Assembly (NCBI RefSeq): GCF_001665785.1
Contig: NZ_LZSO01000001.1
Span: 43,207-107,206, forward strand
Source: Mycolicibacterium peregrinum
GTDB lineage: Bacteria; Actinomycetota; Actinomycetes; Mycobacteriales; Mycobacteriaceae
DNA: 64,000 bases
Direction of reading: 5' to 3'
Numbering within the stretch: position 1 is the first letter of the stretch; each line of letters starts with the position of its first letter. Under the pieces are notes generated by a model. That model was not told the origin of the DNA. It did not search any database and saw only the letters and a program-made list of their open reading frames with translations. The translations under genes and the position numbers were made by a program. Below are positions 32,701 through 44,425 of the stretch, piece by piece.

Positions 32701-33038
32701 TTAGACGGTGAATCCGAGCGCGCGCAGCTGTTCGCGACCGTCGTCGGTGATCTTGTCCGGGCCCCACGGCGGGTTCCAGACCCAATTGATCTTGATCTCG
32801 TTGACCAGGCCGGCCCCGACCAATGCGGTGCGTGACTGATCCTCGATCACGTCGGTCAGCGGACAGGCCGCCGAGGTGAGCGTCATGTCGATCAGCGCCA
32901 CGCGGCCCTCATCGCCGTCTTCGACGTTGAGTCCGTAGACCAGGCCCAGGTCGACGACGTTGATGCCCAGTTCGGGGTCCACGACGTCGCGCATGGCTTC
33001 CTCGACGTCGGCGAGCAGTTCGTCTGAAGCGGTCTCGC

Positions 33039-33042
<4 letters not shown>
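32701..33042 (-). CDS. sufT: SufT, MIP18/DUF59 Fe-S assembly factor
   Basis: This 113-residue MIP18-family (DUF59) protein has the signature DVVDPELGINVVDLGLVYGL and a conserved cysteine in TLTSAACPLTD. Family members help mature or transfer Fe-S clusters to clients. Last gene of the suf operon, it overlaps sufU as ATGA, so its production is coupled. Equivalent to M. tuberculosis Rv1466. Confidence 0.95.
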
Positions 33043-35522
<2,480 letters not shown>

Positions 35523-35524
35523 GA

Positions 35525-36703
35525 CTAGTTGGCTCTCGATTCAGTGATGGCAAGTTCTTTTTCGATCGCGGCGGTCAGGCGCTCACGCACCTCGGGAACA
35601 GCGATCTTGGCGATGATCTCGTTGAAGAATCCGCGCACGACAAGACGTCGGGCCTGATCTTCGGGGATGCCGCGGGCACGCAGGTAGAACAACTGCTCGT
35701 CGTCGAAACGTCCTGTGGCACTGGCGTGCCCGGCGCCGACGATCTCGCCGGTCTCGATCTCGAGGTTTGGCACCGAGTCGGCGCGGGCCCCATCGGTGAG
35801 CACCAGGTTGCGGTTCACCTCGAAGGTGTCGGTGCCGGTGGCCTCGGCCCGGATCAGCACGTCGCCGATCCACACCGTGTGTGCGTCCGGCTTCTTGGAA
35901 TCCGGATCGCCCTGCAACGCGCCCTTGTAGAGGACGTCGGACTTACAGTGCGGCTGCGCATGATCGACCAGCAGCCGCGACTCGAAGAACTGACCGTCGT
36001 CGGCGAAGTAGGTGCCGAGCATCTTGGCGTCACCGCCGGGCCCGGTGAATCGCACGGTGGCCGAGGTGCGCACGACATCGCCACCGAGGGTGACGTTGAC
36101 GTGTCCGAGCACCGCGTCCTTACCGAGCTTGGCGTGGTGCGCGCTGACATGCACCATGTCGTCCGCCCAGTCGGCGATCCAGATCAGTCCGAGGCCGGCC
36201 GCATCGCCGACGATGATCTCGACGTTGTCGGCGTAGGTTCCACTGCCGCGCAGGTCGACGACCACGATCGCCCGTGACAGTTCCTCGACCCGGATCTGCA
36301 GATGCCCGTAGCCCACGGTGTCCGCGCCGGGTCCGTCGATCACGATCTCGATGGGCTCGGCCACCTCGGTGTCACGCTTGACCGTCACCACCGTCGCGGT
36401 CTCGAACGACGAGTAGGCCTGGGCGGCAACGCGATCGGTGGGCACCCCGCCCTCGCCGAGCCGCTTGTCGTCACGGCCGACGGTCTCGACCGTCACACCT
36501 GGGCGCTCGGTCACCGTGATGCCGGCCTTGCCGTTGGCCACGGCAGAGCCGTCGTGCAGGCCGCGAAGCCGCTTCAGCGGGGTGAACCGCCACAGCTCGT
36601 CGCGACCGCCAGGCACCTCGAAGGCATTGACGTCGAAGGACGCGAACAGCTCGCCCTTATTAGTCGCGATCCCCTCGACCGCTTCAGTGAGATTCTGTGT
36701 CAC
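35525..36703 (-). CDS. sufD: SufD scaffold protein
   Basis: This 392-residue beta-helix protein pairs with SufB in the SufBC2D complex. The C-terminal half carries the family motif region [33 protein letters not shown], including the histidine conserved in SufD. The GTG start follows the sufB TAA with no gap, so translation is probably coupled by re-initiation. Confidence 0.96.
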   Translation of the reverse strand: MTQNLTEAVEGIATNKGELFASFDVNAFEVPGGRDELWRFTPLKRLRGLHDGSAVANGKAGITVTERPGVTVETVGRDDKRLGEGGVPTDRVAAQAYSSFETATVVTVKRDTEVAEPIEIVIDGPGADTVGYGHLQIRVEELSRAIVVVDLRGSGTYADNVEIIVGDAAGLGLIWIADWADDMVHVSAHHAKLGKDAVLGHVNVTLGGDVVRTSATVRFTGPGGDAKMLGTYFADDGQFFESRLLVDHAQPHCKSDVLYKGALQGDPDSKKPDAHTVWIGDVLIRAEATGTDTFEVNRNLVLTDGARADSVPNLEIETGEIVGAGHASATGRFDDEQLFYLRARGIPEDQARRLVVRGFFNEIIAKIAVPEVRERLTAAIEKELAITESRAN

Positions 36704-38134
36704 TTAACCGACCGCGCCTTCCATCTGCAGCTCGATCAGCCGGTTGAGCTCGAGCGCGTATTCCATGGGCAGTTCCTTGGCGATGGGCTCGACGAAGCCG
36801 CGCACCACCATCGCCATCGCCTCGTCCTCGGTCAGGCCGCGGCTCATCAGATAGAAGAGCTGGTCCTCGCTGACCTTGGACACCGTGGCCTCGTGACCCA
36901 TCGTGACGTCGTCCTCGCGGATGTCCACGTACGGGTAGGTGTCCGAGCGGCTGATCGTATCGACCAGCAGCGCATCGCATTTCACGCTCGAGCGGCTACC
37001 GTGCGCACCCTTGTTGACCTGGACGAGCCCGCGGTAGGACGCGCGGCCACCGCCGCGGGCCACCGACTTGGACACGATGTTGGACGACGTGTTGGGGGCC
37101 AGGTGCAGCATCTTGGCGCCGGTGTCCTGATGCTGCCCTTCGCCGGCGAACGCCACCGAGAGCACCTCGCCCTTGGCGTGCTCACCGGTCATCCAGACCG
37201 CCGGGTACTTCATGGTGACCTTGGAACCGATGTTGCCGTCGATCCACTCCATCGTGGCCCCGGCCTCGGCCCGGGCCCGCTTGGTGACCAGGTTGAAGAC
37301 GTTGTTGGACCAGTTCTGGATCGTCGTGTAGCGGACGCGGGCGCCCGGCTTGACGATGATCTCGACGACGGCCGAGTGCAGCGAATCCGACTTGTAGATC
37401 GGCGCGGTACAACCCTCGACGTAGTGCACGTAGGAGCCCTCGTCGGCGATGATCAGCGTCCGCTCGAACTGACCCATGTTCTCGGTGTTGATCCGGAAGT
37501 AGGCCTGCAGCGGGATATCGACGTGCACACCCGGCGGAACATAGATGAACGAGCCACCCGACCACACCGCGGTGTTGAGTGCCGAGAACTTGTTGTCACC
37601 GGCCGGGATCACCGTGCCGAAGTACTTCTGGAAGATCTCCGGGTGCTCGCGCAGGCCCGAGTCGGTGTCGAGGAAGATGACGCCGAGCGCCTCAAGGTCC
37701 TCGCGGATCGAGTGGTACACCACCTCGGACTCGTACTGGGCGGCCACACCGGCCACCAGTCGCTGCTTCTCGGCCTCCGGGATACCGAGGCGATCGTAGG
37801 TGTTGCGGATGTCCTCGGGCAGTTCCTCCCAGGACGCGGCCTGCTTCTCGCTGGAGCGCACGAAGTACTTGATGTTGTCGAAGTCGATGCCCTCGAGGTT
37901 GGAACCCCAGTTCGGCATGGGCTTCTTGTCGAAGGTGCGCAGTGCCTTGAGCCGGGACTCCAGCATCCACTCCGGCTCGTTCTTCTTGGCCGAGATGTCA
38001 CGCACGACGGCTTCCGACAGGCCGCGCTGCGCACTGGCGCCCGCGACGTCCGAGTCCGACCAGCCGTAGCCGTAGTTGCCCAGCGACGCGATGGTCTCTT
38101 CCTGGGTCAATGGCGTTTCGGGCGTGATGGTCAT
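36704..38134 (-). CDS. sufB: SufB scaffold protein (intein-free)
   Basis: This 476-residue main scaffold subunit builds the Fe-S cluster. The typical segments [25 protein letters not shown] and [18 protein letters not shown] include the cluster-assembly cysteine region. The M. tuberculosis SufB carries an intein; this copy is continuous at normal length. The ATG at 38134 has AAGGAG 8 nt upstream; the much longer frame upstream overlaps sufR. It lies 22 nt after sufR. Confidence 0.97.
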   Translation of the reverse strand: MTITPETPLTQEETIASLGNYGYGWSDSDVAGASAQRGLSEAVVRDISAKKNEPEWMLESRLKALRTFDKKPMPNWGSNLEGIDFDNIKYFVRSSEKQAASWEELPEDIRNTYDRLGIPEAEKQRLVAGVAAQYESEVVYHSIREDLEALGVIFLDTDSGLREHPEIFQKYFGTVIPAGDNKFSALNTAVWSGGSFIYVPPGVHVDIPLQAYFRINTENMGQFERTLIIADEGSYVHYVEGCTAPIYKSDSLHSAVVEIIVKPGARVRYTTIQNWSNNVFNLVTKRARAEAGATMEWIDGNIGSKVTMKYPAVWMTGEHAKGEVLSVAFAGEGQHQDTGAKMLHLAPNTSSNIVSKSVARGGGRASYRGLVQVNKGAHGSRSSVKCDALLVDTISRSDTYPYVDIREDDVTMGHEATVSKVSEDQLFYLMSRGLTEDEAMAMVVRGFVEPIAKELPMEYALELNRLIELQMEGAVG

Positions 38135-38156
38135 GTCGCCGCTCCTTGCTTGTTGC

Positions 38157-38897
38157 TCACTGTCGTTGGCTTGTCGCTGCGGTCGTCCGGGCTGGGCCGT
38201 CCGCATCGAGTGGAACGTGTGTGGTGCAGGCGCAGTCGCCGTTGACGATGGTCGCCAGGCGCTGCACGTGGGTGCCCAGAATCTCGGCGAACGCCTCACT
38301 CTCCGCTTCACACAACACCGGGAACTCCTCGGCGACGTGCGATACCGGACAGTGGTGCTGGCAGATCTGCACCCCGCGAATCGGGCCGTCCACCGGGTTC
38401 GTGGTGGTGGCATACCCGGCCCGGGTCAACGCGTCGGCGACACGCTGGGCGGTGTCGGCGACGCCCTCGGACCCCTCGGTGACGCCGGCCAGGATGGTGT
38501 CCATCCGGCGCCGAGCGAAAGTCCGCACGGCGTCCTTGCCGCCGATCTCGCGCAATTGCCGAATCGCGGCGACGGCGAGATCGTCGTAGGTGTGGCCGAG
38601 CTTCGCCCGCCCCGCAGCCGTCAAGCGGTAGCGCTTGGCCGGGCGGCCCCGGCCGTTGTGCTGCCACGCGGCCGCGGCACTGGCCTGTGCATCACCGGCT
38701 TCGATCAGGGCATCGAGGTGACGGCGTACTCCGGCGGCCGAGATGCCGAGCCGGTCACCGATCTGCCCTGCGGTGATCGGACCTTCGAGCAACAGGTGGA
38801 TGATCGCGCGGCGGGTATGCCCGTCCGATGCCGGCACGACGTCGTTGACCGACTTCGGCACACCAGCCGAAGCAGAGCCCACAGTCGTCCGACCCAT
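38157..38897 (-). CDS. sufR: SufR, Fe-S-sensing repressor of the suf operon
   Basis: This 246-residue ArsR/DeoR-type winged-helix regulator has an HTH (residues about 30-75: [24 protein letters not shown]) and a C-terminal cluster-binding region with cysteines in [21 protein letters not shown]. Known SufR proteins bind a [4Fe-4S] cluster and repress suf when clusters are sufficient. It is first in the operon. A GTG at 38903 is an alternative start. The palindrome TCACAA-N5-TTGTGA lies immediately upstream of the ATG, strongly suggesting autoregulation. Confidence 0.95.
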   Translation of the reverse strand: MGRTTVGSASAGVPKSVNDVVPASDGHTRRAIIHLLLEGPITAGQIGDRLGISAAGVRRHLDALIEAGDAQASAAAAWQHNGRGRPAKRYRLTAAGRAKLGHTYDDLAVAAIRQLREIGGKDAVRTFARRRMDTILAGVTEGSEGVADTAQRVADALTRAGYATTTNPVDGPIRGVQICQHHCPVSHVAEEFPVLCEAESEAFAEILGTHVQRLATIVNGDCACTTHVPLDADGPARTTAATSQRQ

Positions 38898-38899
38898 TT

Positions 38900-38916
38900 T
38901 CACAACACCATTGTGA
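38900..38916. promoter_or_regulatory. Probable SufR operator
   Basis: TCACAA-CACCA-TTGTGA is a perfect inverted repeat with a 5-nt spacer, 2 nt upstream of the sufR ATG. The reported M. tuberculosis SufR site is an inverted repeat with the same 5-nt spacing and a TGTGA half-site, which this contains. Repression at the start codon would control the whole suf operon, and the site also lies about 100 nt from divergent mptB. Confidence 0.7.
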
Positions 38917-39013
38917 CGGAATTCCGCTTCGGGATCCACCAAGGGCACCCTTACGTGACCTGGGCCACCGTCGCCTGACGAAGACCGCCGCGGCCGACGG
39001 TTACGCTGCCCTG

Positions 39014-40717
39014 ATGGCAAGCCGCCTGTCGACCTTCAGCACATCGATCGCCCGGTGGCACGGCGACGAACGCACAGTCGGATCCCCACTCAACCCCGCC
39101 GAGGTCGTCGCGCTGCGTCGTACCCGGCTTTTCGGTGCCACCGGCACCGTCCTGATGGCGATCGGTGCCCTCGGGGCCGGCGCCCGTCCCGTCGTGCAGG
39201 ATCCGACGTTCGGCGTGCGACTGCTCAACCTGCCGTCCCGCATCCAGACCGTGTCTCTGACCATGACCACCACCGGTGCCGTGATGATGGCGCTGGCGTG
39301 GCTGATGCTCGGACGCTTCGCCCTCGGTCCCCGCCGGATGTCACGCAGCCAGCTCGACCGCACACTTTTGCTGTGGGCCATCCCGCTGCTGATCGCGCCC
39401 CCGATGTACAGCAAGGACGTCTACTCCTATCTGGCTCAGAGTGAGATCGGCTACATCGGCCTCAACCCGTATCAGGTCGGTCCGGCAACCGGCCTCGGCC
39501 TCGATCACGTGTTCACGTTGTCGGTACCCAGCCTGTGGCGCGAGACCCCGGCCCCGTACGGACCGCTGTTCCTGTGGATCGGCGAGAGCATCTCTGCCCT
39601 GACCGGCGAGAACATCGTCGCCGCCGTGCTGTGTCACCGCGCCGTGGTGCTGCTCGGTGTCGGGCTCATCGTGTGGGCGACGCCCCGGCTGGCCCGGCGC
39701 TGCGGCGTCGCCGAGGTCAGCGCACTGTGGCTCGGCGCATGTAATCCGCTGTTGTTCATGCATCTGGTGGCCGGGATCCACAACGAGGCGCTGATGCTCG
39801 GCCTGATGCTGGCCGGGACCGAGTTCGCGCTGCGGGGCATCGGAGCCGCCAGGTCGGCGACATCGGGATCAGTCGCGGCTCCAATAATTCCCCGGCCGCT
39901 GACCTGGCCACACTCACGTGAAGACTGGGACCACTGGTATCCCGCGGGGATGCTGCTGTTCGGCACCGTCCTCATCACGCTGTCCTCGCAGGTCAAGCTG
40001 CCGTCGTTGCTCGCACTCGGGTTCGTCGCGATGGCCCTGGCCTGGCGTCTGGGCGGCACGATCAAGGCGTTCTTCGTGGCGAGTGTCCCGCTCGGCGTGA
40101 TCTCGCTGGCCGTGATGGGCCTGATCGGCTGGGCCAGCGGGCTCGGCTTCGGCTGGCTGTCCACCCTCGGCACCGCCAACGTTGTGCGCAGCTGGATGTC
40201 GCCGCCGACCCTGCTGGCATTGGGCACCGGTCAGGTCGGCATCTTGCTGGGGCTCGGCGACCACACCACCGCAGTGCTCGCCCTGACCCGCGCCATCGGC
40301 GTCTTCCTGATCGCGATCCTGGTCAGCTGGCTGTTGTTGGCCGTGATGCGCGGCCGGCTGCACCCCGTGGGTGGATTGGGCGTCGCCTTGGGCGGAACCA
40401 TCCTGCTGTTCCCGGTGGTGCAGCCGTGGTACCTGCTGTGGGCGGTGATCCCGCTGGCCGCGTGGGCCACCCGGCCCGGGTTCCGCGGGTCCACGATCGC
40501 CATCACCCTGGTCGTCGGGATCTTCGGTCCGACGGCCAACGGCGACCGGTTCACGTTGTTCCAGATCGTGATGGCCACGCTGGCCAGCACGTTGATCGTG
40601 CTGATCCTGATCGGCATAACCTGGCGCCGGCTGCCGTGGCGCGCGTCACGCGAGACCGACACGGACGCACCGCCGACACCTATGCAATCCCCCGACGCCT
40701 ACGCTGAATCCCCGTGA
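39014..40717 (+). CDS. mptB: Alpha-(1->6)-mannopyranosyltransferase MptB
   Basis: This 567-residue GT-C type polyprenol-phosphate mannosyltransferase has a dozen or so hydrophobic segments. The first extracytoplasmic loop carries the acidic catalytic region PMYSKDVYSYLAQSEIGYIGLNPYQVG, and the central stretch HLVAGIHNEALMLGLMLAGTE is typical of MptA/MptB. It builds the alpha-1,6-mannan core of lipomannan/lipoarabinomannan in the cell envelope. It is divergent from sufR, and its stop overlaps the next gene as GTGA, so it is coupled to the ABC exporter genes. Confidence 0.94.
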   Translation: MASRLSTFSTSIARWHGDERTVGSPLNPAEVVALRRTRLFGATGTVLMAIGALGAGARPVVQDPTFGVRLLNLPSRIQTVSLTMTTTGAVMMALAWLMLGRFALGPRRMSRSQLDRTLLLWAIPLLIAPPMYSKDVYSYLAQSEIGYIGLNPYQVGPATGLGLDHVFTLSVPSLWRETPAPYGPLFLWIGESISALTGENIVAAVLCHRAVVLLGVGLIVWATPRLARRCGVAEVSALWLGACNPLLFMHLVAGIHNEALMLGLMLAGTEFALRGIGAARSATSGSVAAPIIPRPLTWPHSREDWDHWYPAGMLLFGTVLITLSSQVKLPSLLALGFVAMALAWRLGGTIKAFFVASVPLGVISLAVMGLIGWASGLGFGWLSTLGTANVVRSWMSPPTLLALGTGQVGILLGLGDHTTAVLALTRAIGVFLIAILVSWLLLAVMRGRLHPVGGLGVALGGTILLFPVVQPWYLLWAVIPLAAWATRPGFRGSTIAITLVVGIFGPTANGDRFTLFQIVMATLASTLIVLILIGITWRRLPWRASRETDTDAPPTPMQSPDAYAESP

Positions 40718-41646
40718 CCTCGCGTTCTGATCAACCGGTGCTGCTCCGCGGCGTCAGCAAGCGCTACGGCGCGACGACGGCGGTGTCCAATTTGGACCTC
40801 GAAGTGCAGCGCGCCGAGGTGCTGGCTCTGCTCGGTCCCAACGGCGCAGGCAAGACCACCACCGTCGAGATGTGCGAGGGATTCATCCGCCCGGACGACG
40901 GCCGCGTCGAGATCCTCGGGTTGGACCCCGTCGCCGACAATGCCCAACTCCGTGAGCGGATCGGCGTGATGCTGCAGGGCGGCGGCGGGTACCCCGCGGC
41001 GAAAGCGGGCGAGATGCTCGATCTCGTGGCCTCCTATGCTGCCGATCCTCTCGATCCGGCCTGGTTGATGGACACCCTCGGCCTGACCGAATCCGCCCGC
41101 ACCACCTACCGGCGACTGTCTGGCGGTCAGCAACAGCGCCTGGCGCTGGCCTGCGCCGTGGTGGGTCGCCCCGAGCTGGTGTTCCTCGACGAGCCGACCG
41201 CAGGGATGGACGCCCACGCCCGAATTGTGGTGTGGGAGTTGATCGATGCGCTGCGCCGGGACGGCGTGACGGTCGTGCTGACCACCCATCATCTCGCCGA
41301 GGCCGAGGAACTCGCGGATCGGATCGTGATCATCGATCACGGCGTGGCGGTAGCCACCGGTACACCCGCCGAGCTGACCCACAGCGGTGCCGAGAACCAG
41401 CTGCGTTTCAGTGCGCCGCGCAAGCTCGACCTGTCCCTGCTCGCCGCGGCTCTGCCGGAGAAATACAAGGCCACCGAGACGGCACCCGGTGAGTATCTGG
41501 TCGAGGGGCACATCGACCCTCAGGTGCTGGCCACCGTCACGGCGTGGTGCGCCCGACTCAATGTGCTGGCCACCGGCATGCGGGTGGAGCAGCGCAGTCT
41601 CGAAGATGTATTCCTCGACCTCACAGGACGGGAGCTGCGGTCATGA
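40714..41646 (+). CDS. ABC transporter ATP-binding protein (ABC-2 type)
   Basis: This 310-residue protein has Walker A LLGPNGAGKTTTVE, signature RLSGGQQQRLALA, Walker B LVFLDEPTAGMD and the H-loop TTHHLAEAEELAD. The C-terminal ~80 residues form the accessory domain of drug/daunorubicin-type exporters. It overlaps mptB (GTGA) and the permease (ATGA). The same pair follows mptB in M. tuberculosis (Rv1458c-Rv1457c). The substrate is unknown; placement beside a mannan transferase and ctaA does not decide it. Confidence 0.94.
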   Translation: MTSRSDQPVLLRGVSKRYGATTAVSNLDLEVQRAEVLALLGPNGAGKTTTVEMCEGFIRPDDGRVEILGLDPVADNAQLRERIGVMLQGGGGYPAAKAGEMLDLVASYAADPLDPAWLMDTLGLTESARTTYRRLSGGQQQRLALACAVVGRPELVFLDEPTAGMDAHARIVVWELIDALRRDGVTVVLTTHHLAEAEELADRIVIIDHGVAVATGTPAELTHSGAENQLRFSAPRKLDLSLLAAALPEKYKATETAPGEYLVEGHIDPQVLATVTAWCARLNVLATGMRVEQRSLEDVFLDLTGRELRS

Positions 41647-42425
41647 CGAGCGCTCCGAACCGGTTCGCCCCGGGCACCTTCTCCCCCGATCCCCGTCCGG
41701 CCAAGGTACCGGCGATGCTCGCCGCGCAGTACCAGCTGGAACTGAAGCTGCTGTTGCGTAACGGCGAACAGCTGCTGTTGACCATGTTCATCCCGATCAC
41801 GCTGCTGGTCGGGATGACGCTGCTGCCGTTGGGCTCGTTCGGCGACGACCGGGCCGGGACTTTCACCCCGGCGATCATGGCGCTGGCCCTGATCTCCACG
41901 GCGTTCACCGGGCAGGCCATCGCGGTGGCCTTCGACCGTCGCTACGGCGCCCTGAAACGGCTGGGCGCGACCGCCCTTCCGGTGTGGGGCATCATCGCCG
42001 GCAAGTCACTGGCCGTCGTCACTGTCGTGTTCTTGCAGGCAATCTTGTTGGGCGCCATCGGTTTTGCGTTGGGTTGGCGGCCTTCGCCGCTGGGGTTGGC
42101 CCTCGGTGCGGTGATCATCGCGCTGGGCACGGCCACCTTCGCCGCGCTGGGGTTGCTGCTCGGCGGCACTCTCAAGGCCGAGATCGTGCTGGCGCTGGCG
42201 AACCTGCTGTGGTTCGTGTTCGCCGGCCTGGGCGCGCTGACCCTCGAAGGTGGCCCGGTGCCGTCGGCCCTACGGTGGGCCGCGCGCTTGACCCCGTCGG
42301 GAGCCCTCACCGAGTCCCTGACGCAGGCGATGACGCTGTCGATGGACTGGTTCGGCGTGGCCGTGCTGGTGGTGTGGGGCGCCGTCGCCGCGATCTGCGC
42401 GCTGCGCTGGTTCCGGTTCACCTGA
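41643..42425 (+). CDS. ABC-2 type transporter permease
   Basis: This 260-residue protein has six predicted membrane segments, the layout of ABC-2 permeases (first helix LLLTMFIPITLLVGMTLL, last VAVLVVWGAVAAICAL). The amphipathic N-terminus ends QYQLELKLLLRNGEQ. The ATG overlaps the stop of its ATPase partner. The two together make a dimeric exporter for an unidentified substrate. Confidence 0.92.
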   Translation: MTSAPNRFAPGTFSPDPRPAKVPAMLAAQYQLELKLLLRNGEQLLLTMFIPITLLVGMTLLPLGSFGDDRAGTFTPAIMALALISTAFTGQAIAVAFDRRYGALKRLGATALPVWGIIAGKSLAVVTVVFLQAILLGAIGFALGWRPSPLGLALGAVIIALGTATFAALGLLLGGTLKAEIVLALANLLWFVFAGLGALTLEGGPVPSALRWAARLTPSGALTESLTQAMTLSMDWFGVAVLVVWGAVAAICALRWFRFT

Positions 42426-42479
42426 TCCTGATCCACCGGCCCTACTACGGGCTGTAGTTCCTGATCAACTACGATCAGG
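42421..42479. promoter_or_regulatory. Four CCTGATC half-sites before ctaA
   Basis: CCTGATC occurs at 42421-42427, 42427-42433 and 42460-42466, and its complement GATCAGG at 42473-42479. The last two form a perfect 7-bp inverted repeat with a 6-nt spacer ending 2 nt before the ctaA GTG, where a ribosome site would be expected; no Shine-Dalgarno is visible. It could be a regulator-binding array, or a start-occluding hairpin if the RNA has a leader. Confidence 0.5.
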
Positions 42480-42481
42480 CC

Positions 42482-43429
42482 GTGCCCGGCGGAACAGCTT
42501 TCCAGCGACTGGTCGACCTGCTGCCCCTGCCAAGCCTGCGGGTCCAGCGGCTGATCGCGTTCCTGGTGATCCTCACCCAGGGCGGTATCTCGGTCACCGG
42601 GGCGATCGTGCGCGTCACCGCGTCCGGCCTCGGCTGCCCCACCTGGCCCCAGTGCTTCCCGGGCAGCTTCACGCCCGTCCCGCACGCCGAGGTCGCCGTG
42701 GTGCATCAGGTGGTCGAGTTCGGCAACCGGATGATCACCTTCCTGGTGGTGCTGACCGCCATTGCGGCCGTCCTGGCCGTGACCCGGGCCCGTCGTCGCC
42801 GCGAGGTTCTGATCTACGCCTGGCTGATGCCGGCCTCTACGGTGGTCCAGGCCATCATCGGCGGCATCACGGTGCGGACCGGACTGTTGTGGTGGACCGT
42901 CGCCATCCACCTGCTCGCATCGATGGCAATGGTGTGGCTCGCGGTGCTGCTGTTCGTCAAGATCGGTCAACCCGACGATGGCGCGCCCACCCCGACCGTG
43001 CCGAAACCGTTGCGGCAGTTGACGGTCCTGAGCGCAATCGTCCTGGCCGCCGTCCTGGTGACCGGCACGCTGGTAACGGGCGCCGGTCCGCATGCCGGGG
43101 ACAAGAGCCTCGACCGCGTGGTGCCGCGACTTGAGGTCGAGATCACCACGTTGGTGCACATGCATTCGTCGCTGCTGGTCGCGTACCTGTCCCTGATCGT
43201 CGCGCTGGGATTCGGCCTCACCGCGGTGCGCGCCTCTCGACCGGTCATGATCCGGCTCGCCGTCCTGGTGGTGCTGGTGTGCGCACAGGGGCTCGTCGGG
43301 ATCGTGCAGTTCTATACCGGCGTTCCCGCTGTCCTGGTCGCCGTCCACGTCGCCGGTGCGGCCACCTGTACCGCGGCCACCGCGGCGCTGTGGGCTTCGA
43401 TGCGGGAGCGGGTCCAGGCCGGCACCTAG
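42482..43429 (+). CDS. ctaA: Heme A synthase CtaA (COX15)
   Basis: This 315-residue membrane protein has about eight hydrophobic helices. It oxidises heme O to heme A for the aa3 cytochrome c oxidase. Typical motifs are TGAIVRVTASGLGCPTWPQCFPG, HQVVEFGNR (first heme-ligand His), VTGTLVTGAGPHAGD and THMHSSLL-like HMHSSLLVAYL. The GTG start at 42482 lacks a Shine-Dalgarno and follows an inverted repeat by 2 nt. CtaB, which makes its substrate, is 4 kb downstream on the other strand. Confidence 0.95.
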   Translation: MPGGTAFQRLVDLLPLPSLRVQRLIAFLVILTQGGISVTGAIVRVTASGLGCPTWPQCFPGSFTPVPHAEVAVVHQVVEFGNRMITFLVVLTAIAAVLAVTRARRRREVLIYAWLMPASTVVQAIIGGITVRTGLLWWTVAIHLLASMAMVWLAVLLFVKIGQPDDGAPTPTVPKPLRQLTVLSAIVLAAVLVTGTLVTGAGPHAGDKSLDRVVPRLEVEITTLVHMHSSLLVAYLSLIVALGFGLTAVRASRPVMIRLAVLVVLVCAQGLVGIVQFYTGVPAVLVAVHVAGAATCTAATAALWASMRERVQAGT

Positions 43430-43454
43430 TCCGGTCCCGTCCGCCCCGGCCTCC

Positions 43455-44393
43455 TCAGAAACCGCGGTGCGACAAGGGGCCCAGGCCGAGCCGTTCGAGC
43501 GCGCCCTCCACACCGACGGCGAACCGCCGTTCGGCGTCCTCTCTCGCGAGCTGATCGAGCTGGCGGAATCCCAGCCCTGGCTCGACCAGTTCCAGCTCCA
43601 ACACGCGAGGATCTTCCCGGCCGCCGATCACGTCGACACGGGCGTATACCAACTCCTCGGGCTGAAGGTAGAACGACCGGATCACCGCGTCGATCGCCAG
43701 GCGCCCGACCCGCCACACCTCGTCGTCAGGATCGGCAGGCGAGAGCGATTCCTCGGCATAGGTGCCGGTCTCCTCGAACTCGGGTGACTGTCCGGCCGGG
43801 GGCAGGATCGGCCCCTTGGTGAATGCATGGGACTCCCTGCCGCCCAGGAACACCAGTGCGGTCTCTCCGTCGGCGATCCGTGGGTCGTACGTCTGCACCA
43901 GCACCGCGCGACCCTTCGCCTGCAGAGCCGCCGCGTGGGCCAGGGCTTCGGAGGCGTCGACGAACCGCTGCGCCCCGCTGGAGCCGGCACCCACCGCGGG
44001 TTTGACCACCACTTCACCGTCCGGCACGACGACCTGTTCGCCGACCTTGAAGTATCCGGTCGGGACCACCGGAATCCCCATGCTGTGCAGATCGTCGAGG
44101 TAGCGCTTGTCGGTGTTCCACGCCACGATCCCCGGTGGGTTGATCAGGTGACGCACCGAGCGCGTCCATGACAGGAACTCCTCGAGACGCTCGGTGTAGT
44201 CCCACGTCGCCCGCAGAATGACCAGGTCGGCGTCGAGCGTCGCCGGGTCGTCCCACGGCAGCCAGCGGGCATGCAGACCGCGGTTACGCAGCGCCGTCAC
44301 CAGGCCGGCGTCGTCGCCGTCCCCGTCGGGCAACGCCGCGCAGCCGGCCAACACGATGCGGGGATGGAACACATCCGGACGGGCGAGCTTCAC
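43455..44393 (-). CDS. ATP-grasp family protein (Rv1455-like)
   Basis: This 312-residue ATP-grasp fold protein has the ATP-binding lysine and loop in GEVVVKPAVGAGSSGAQRF and a metal-binding end ARVDVI...LELELVEPGL, where the usual E-x-N is ExEL-E. This variant is seen in a subgroup that includes peptide/amide ligases of the cycloserine-type. An N-terminal pre-grasp domain has VILRATWDYTERLEEF. It should couple ATP hydrolysis to carboxylate-amine ligation, but the substrates are unknown. The start (GTG) is only about 15-32 nt from the divergent quinone oxidoreductase start. Confidence 0.85.
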   Translation of the reverse strand: MKLARPDVFHPRIVLAGCAALPDGDGDDAGLVTALRNRGLHARWLPWDDPATLDADLVILRATWDYTERLEEFLSWTRSVRHLINPPGIVAWNTDKRYLDDLHSMGIPVVPTGYFKVGEQVVVPDGEVVVKPAVGAGSSGAQRFVDASEALAHAAALQAKGRAVLVQTYDPRIADGETALVFLGGRESHAFTKGPILPPAGQSPEFEETGTYAEESLSPADPDDEVWRVGRLAIDAVIRSFYLQPEELVYARVDVIGGREDPRVLELELVEPGLGFRQLDQLAREDAERRFAVGVEGALERLGLGPLSHRGF

Positions 44394-44425
44394 CTTCGCG
44401 ATGATAGGTGTGGATGATGGATGGC

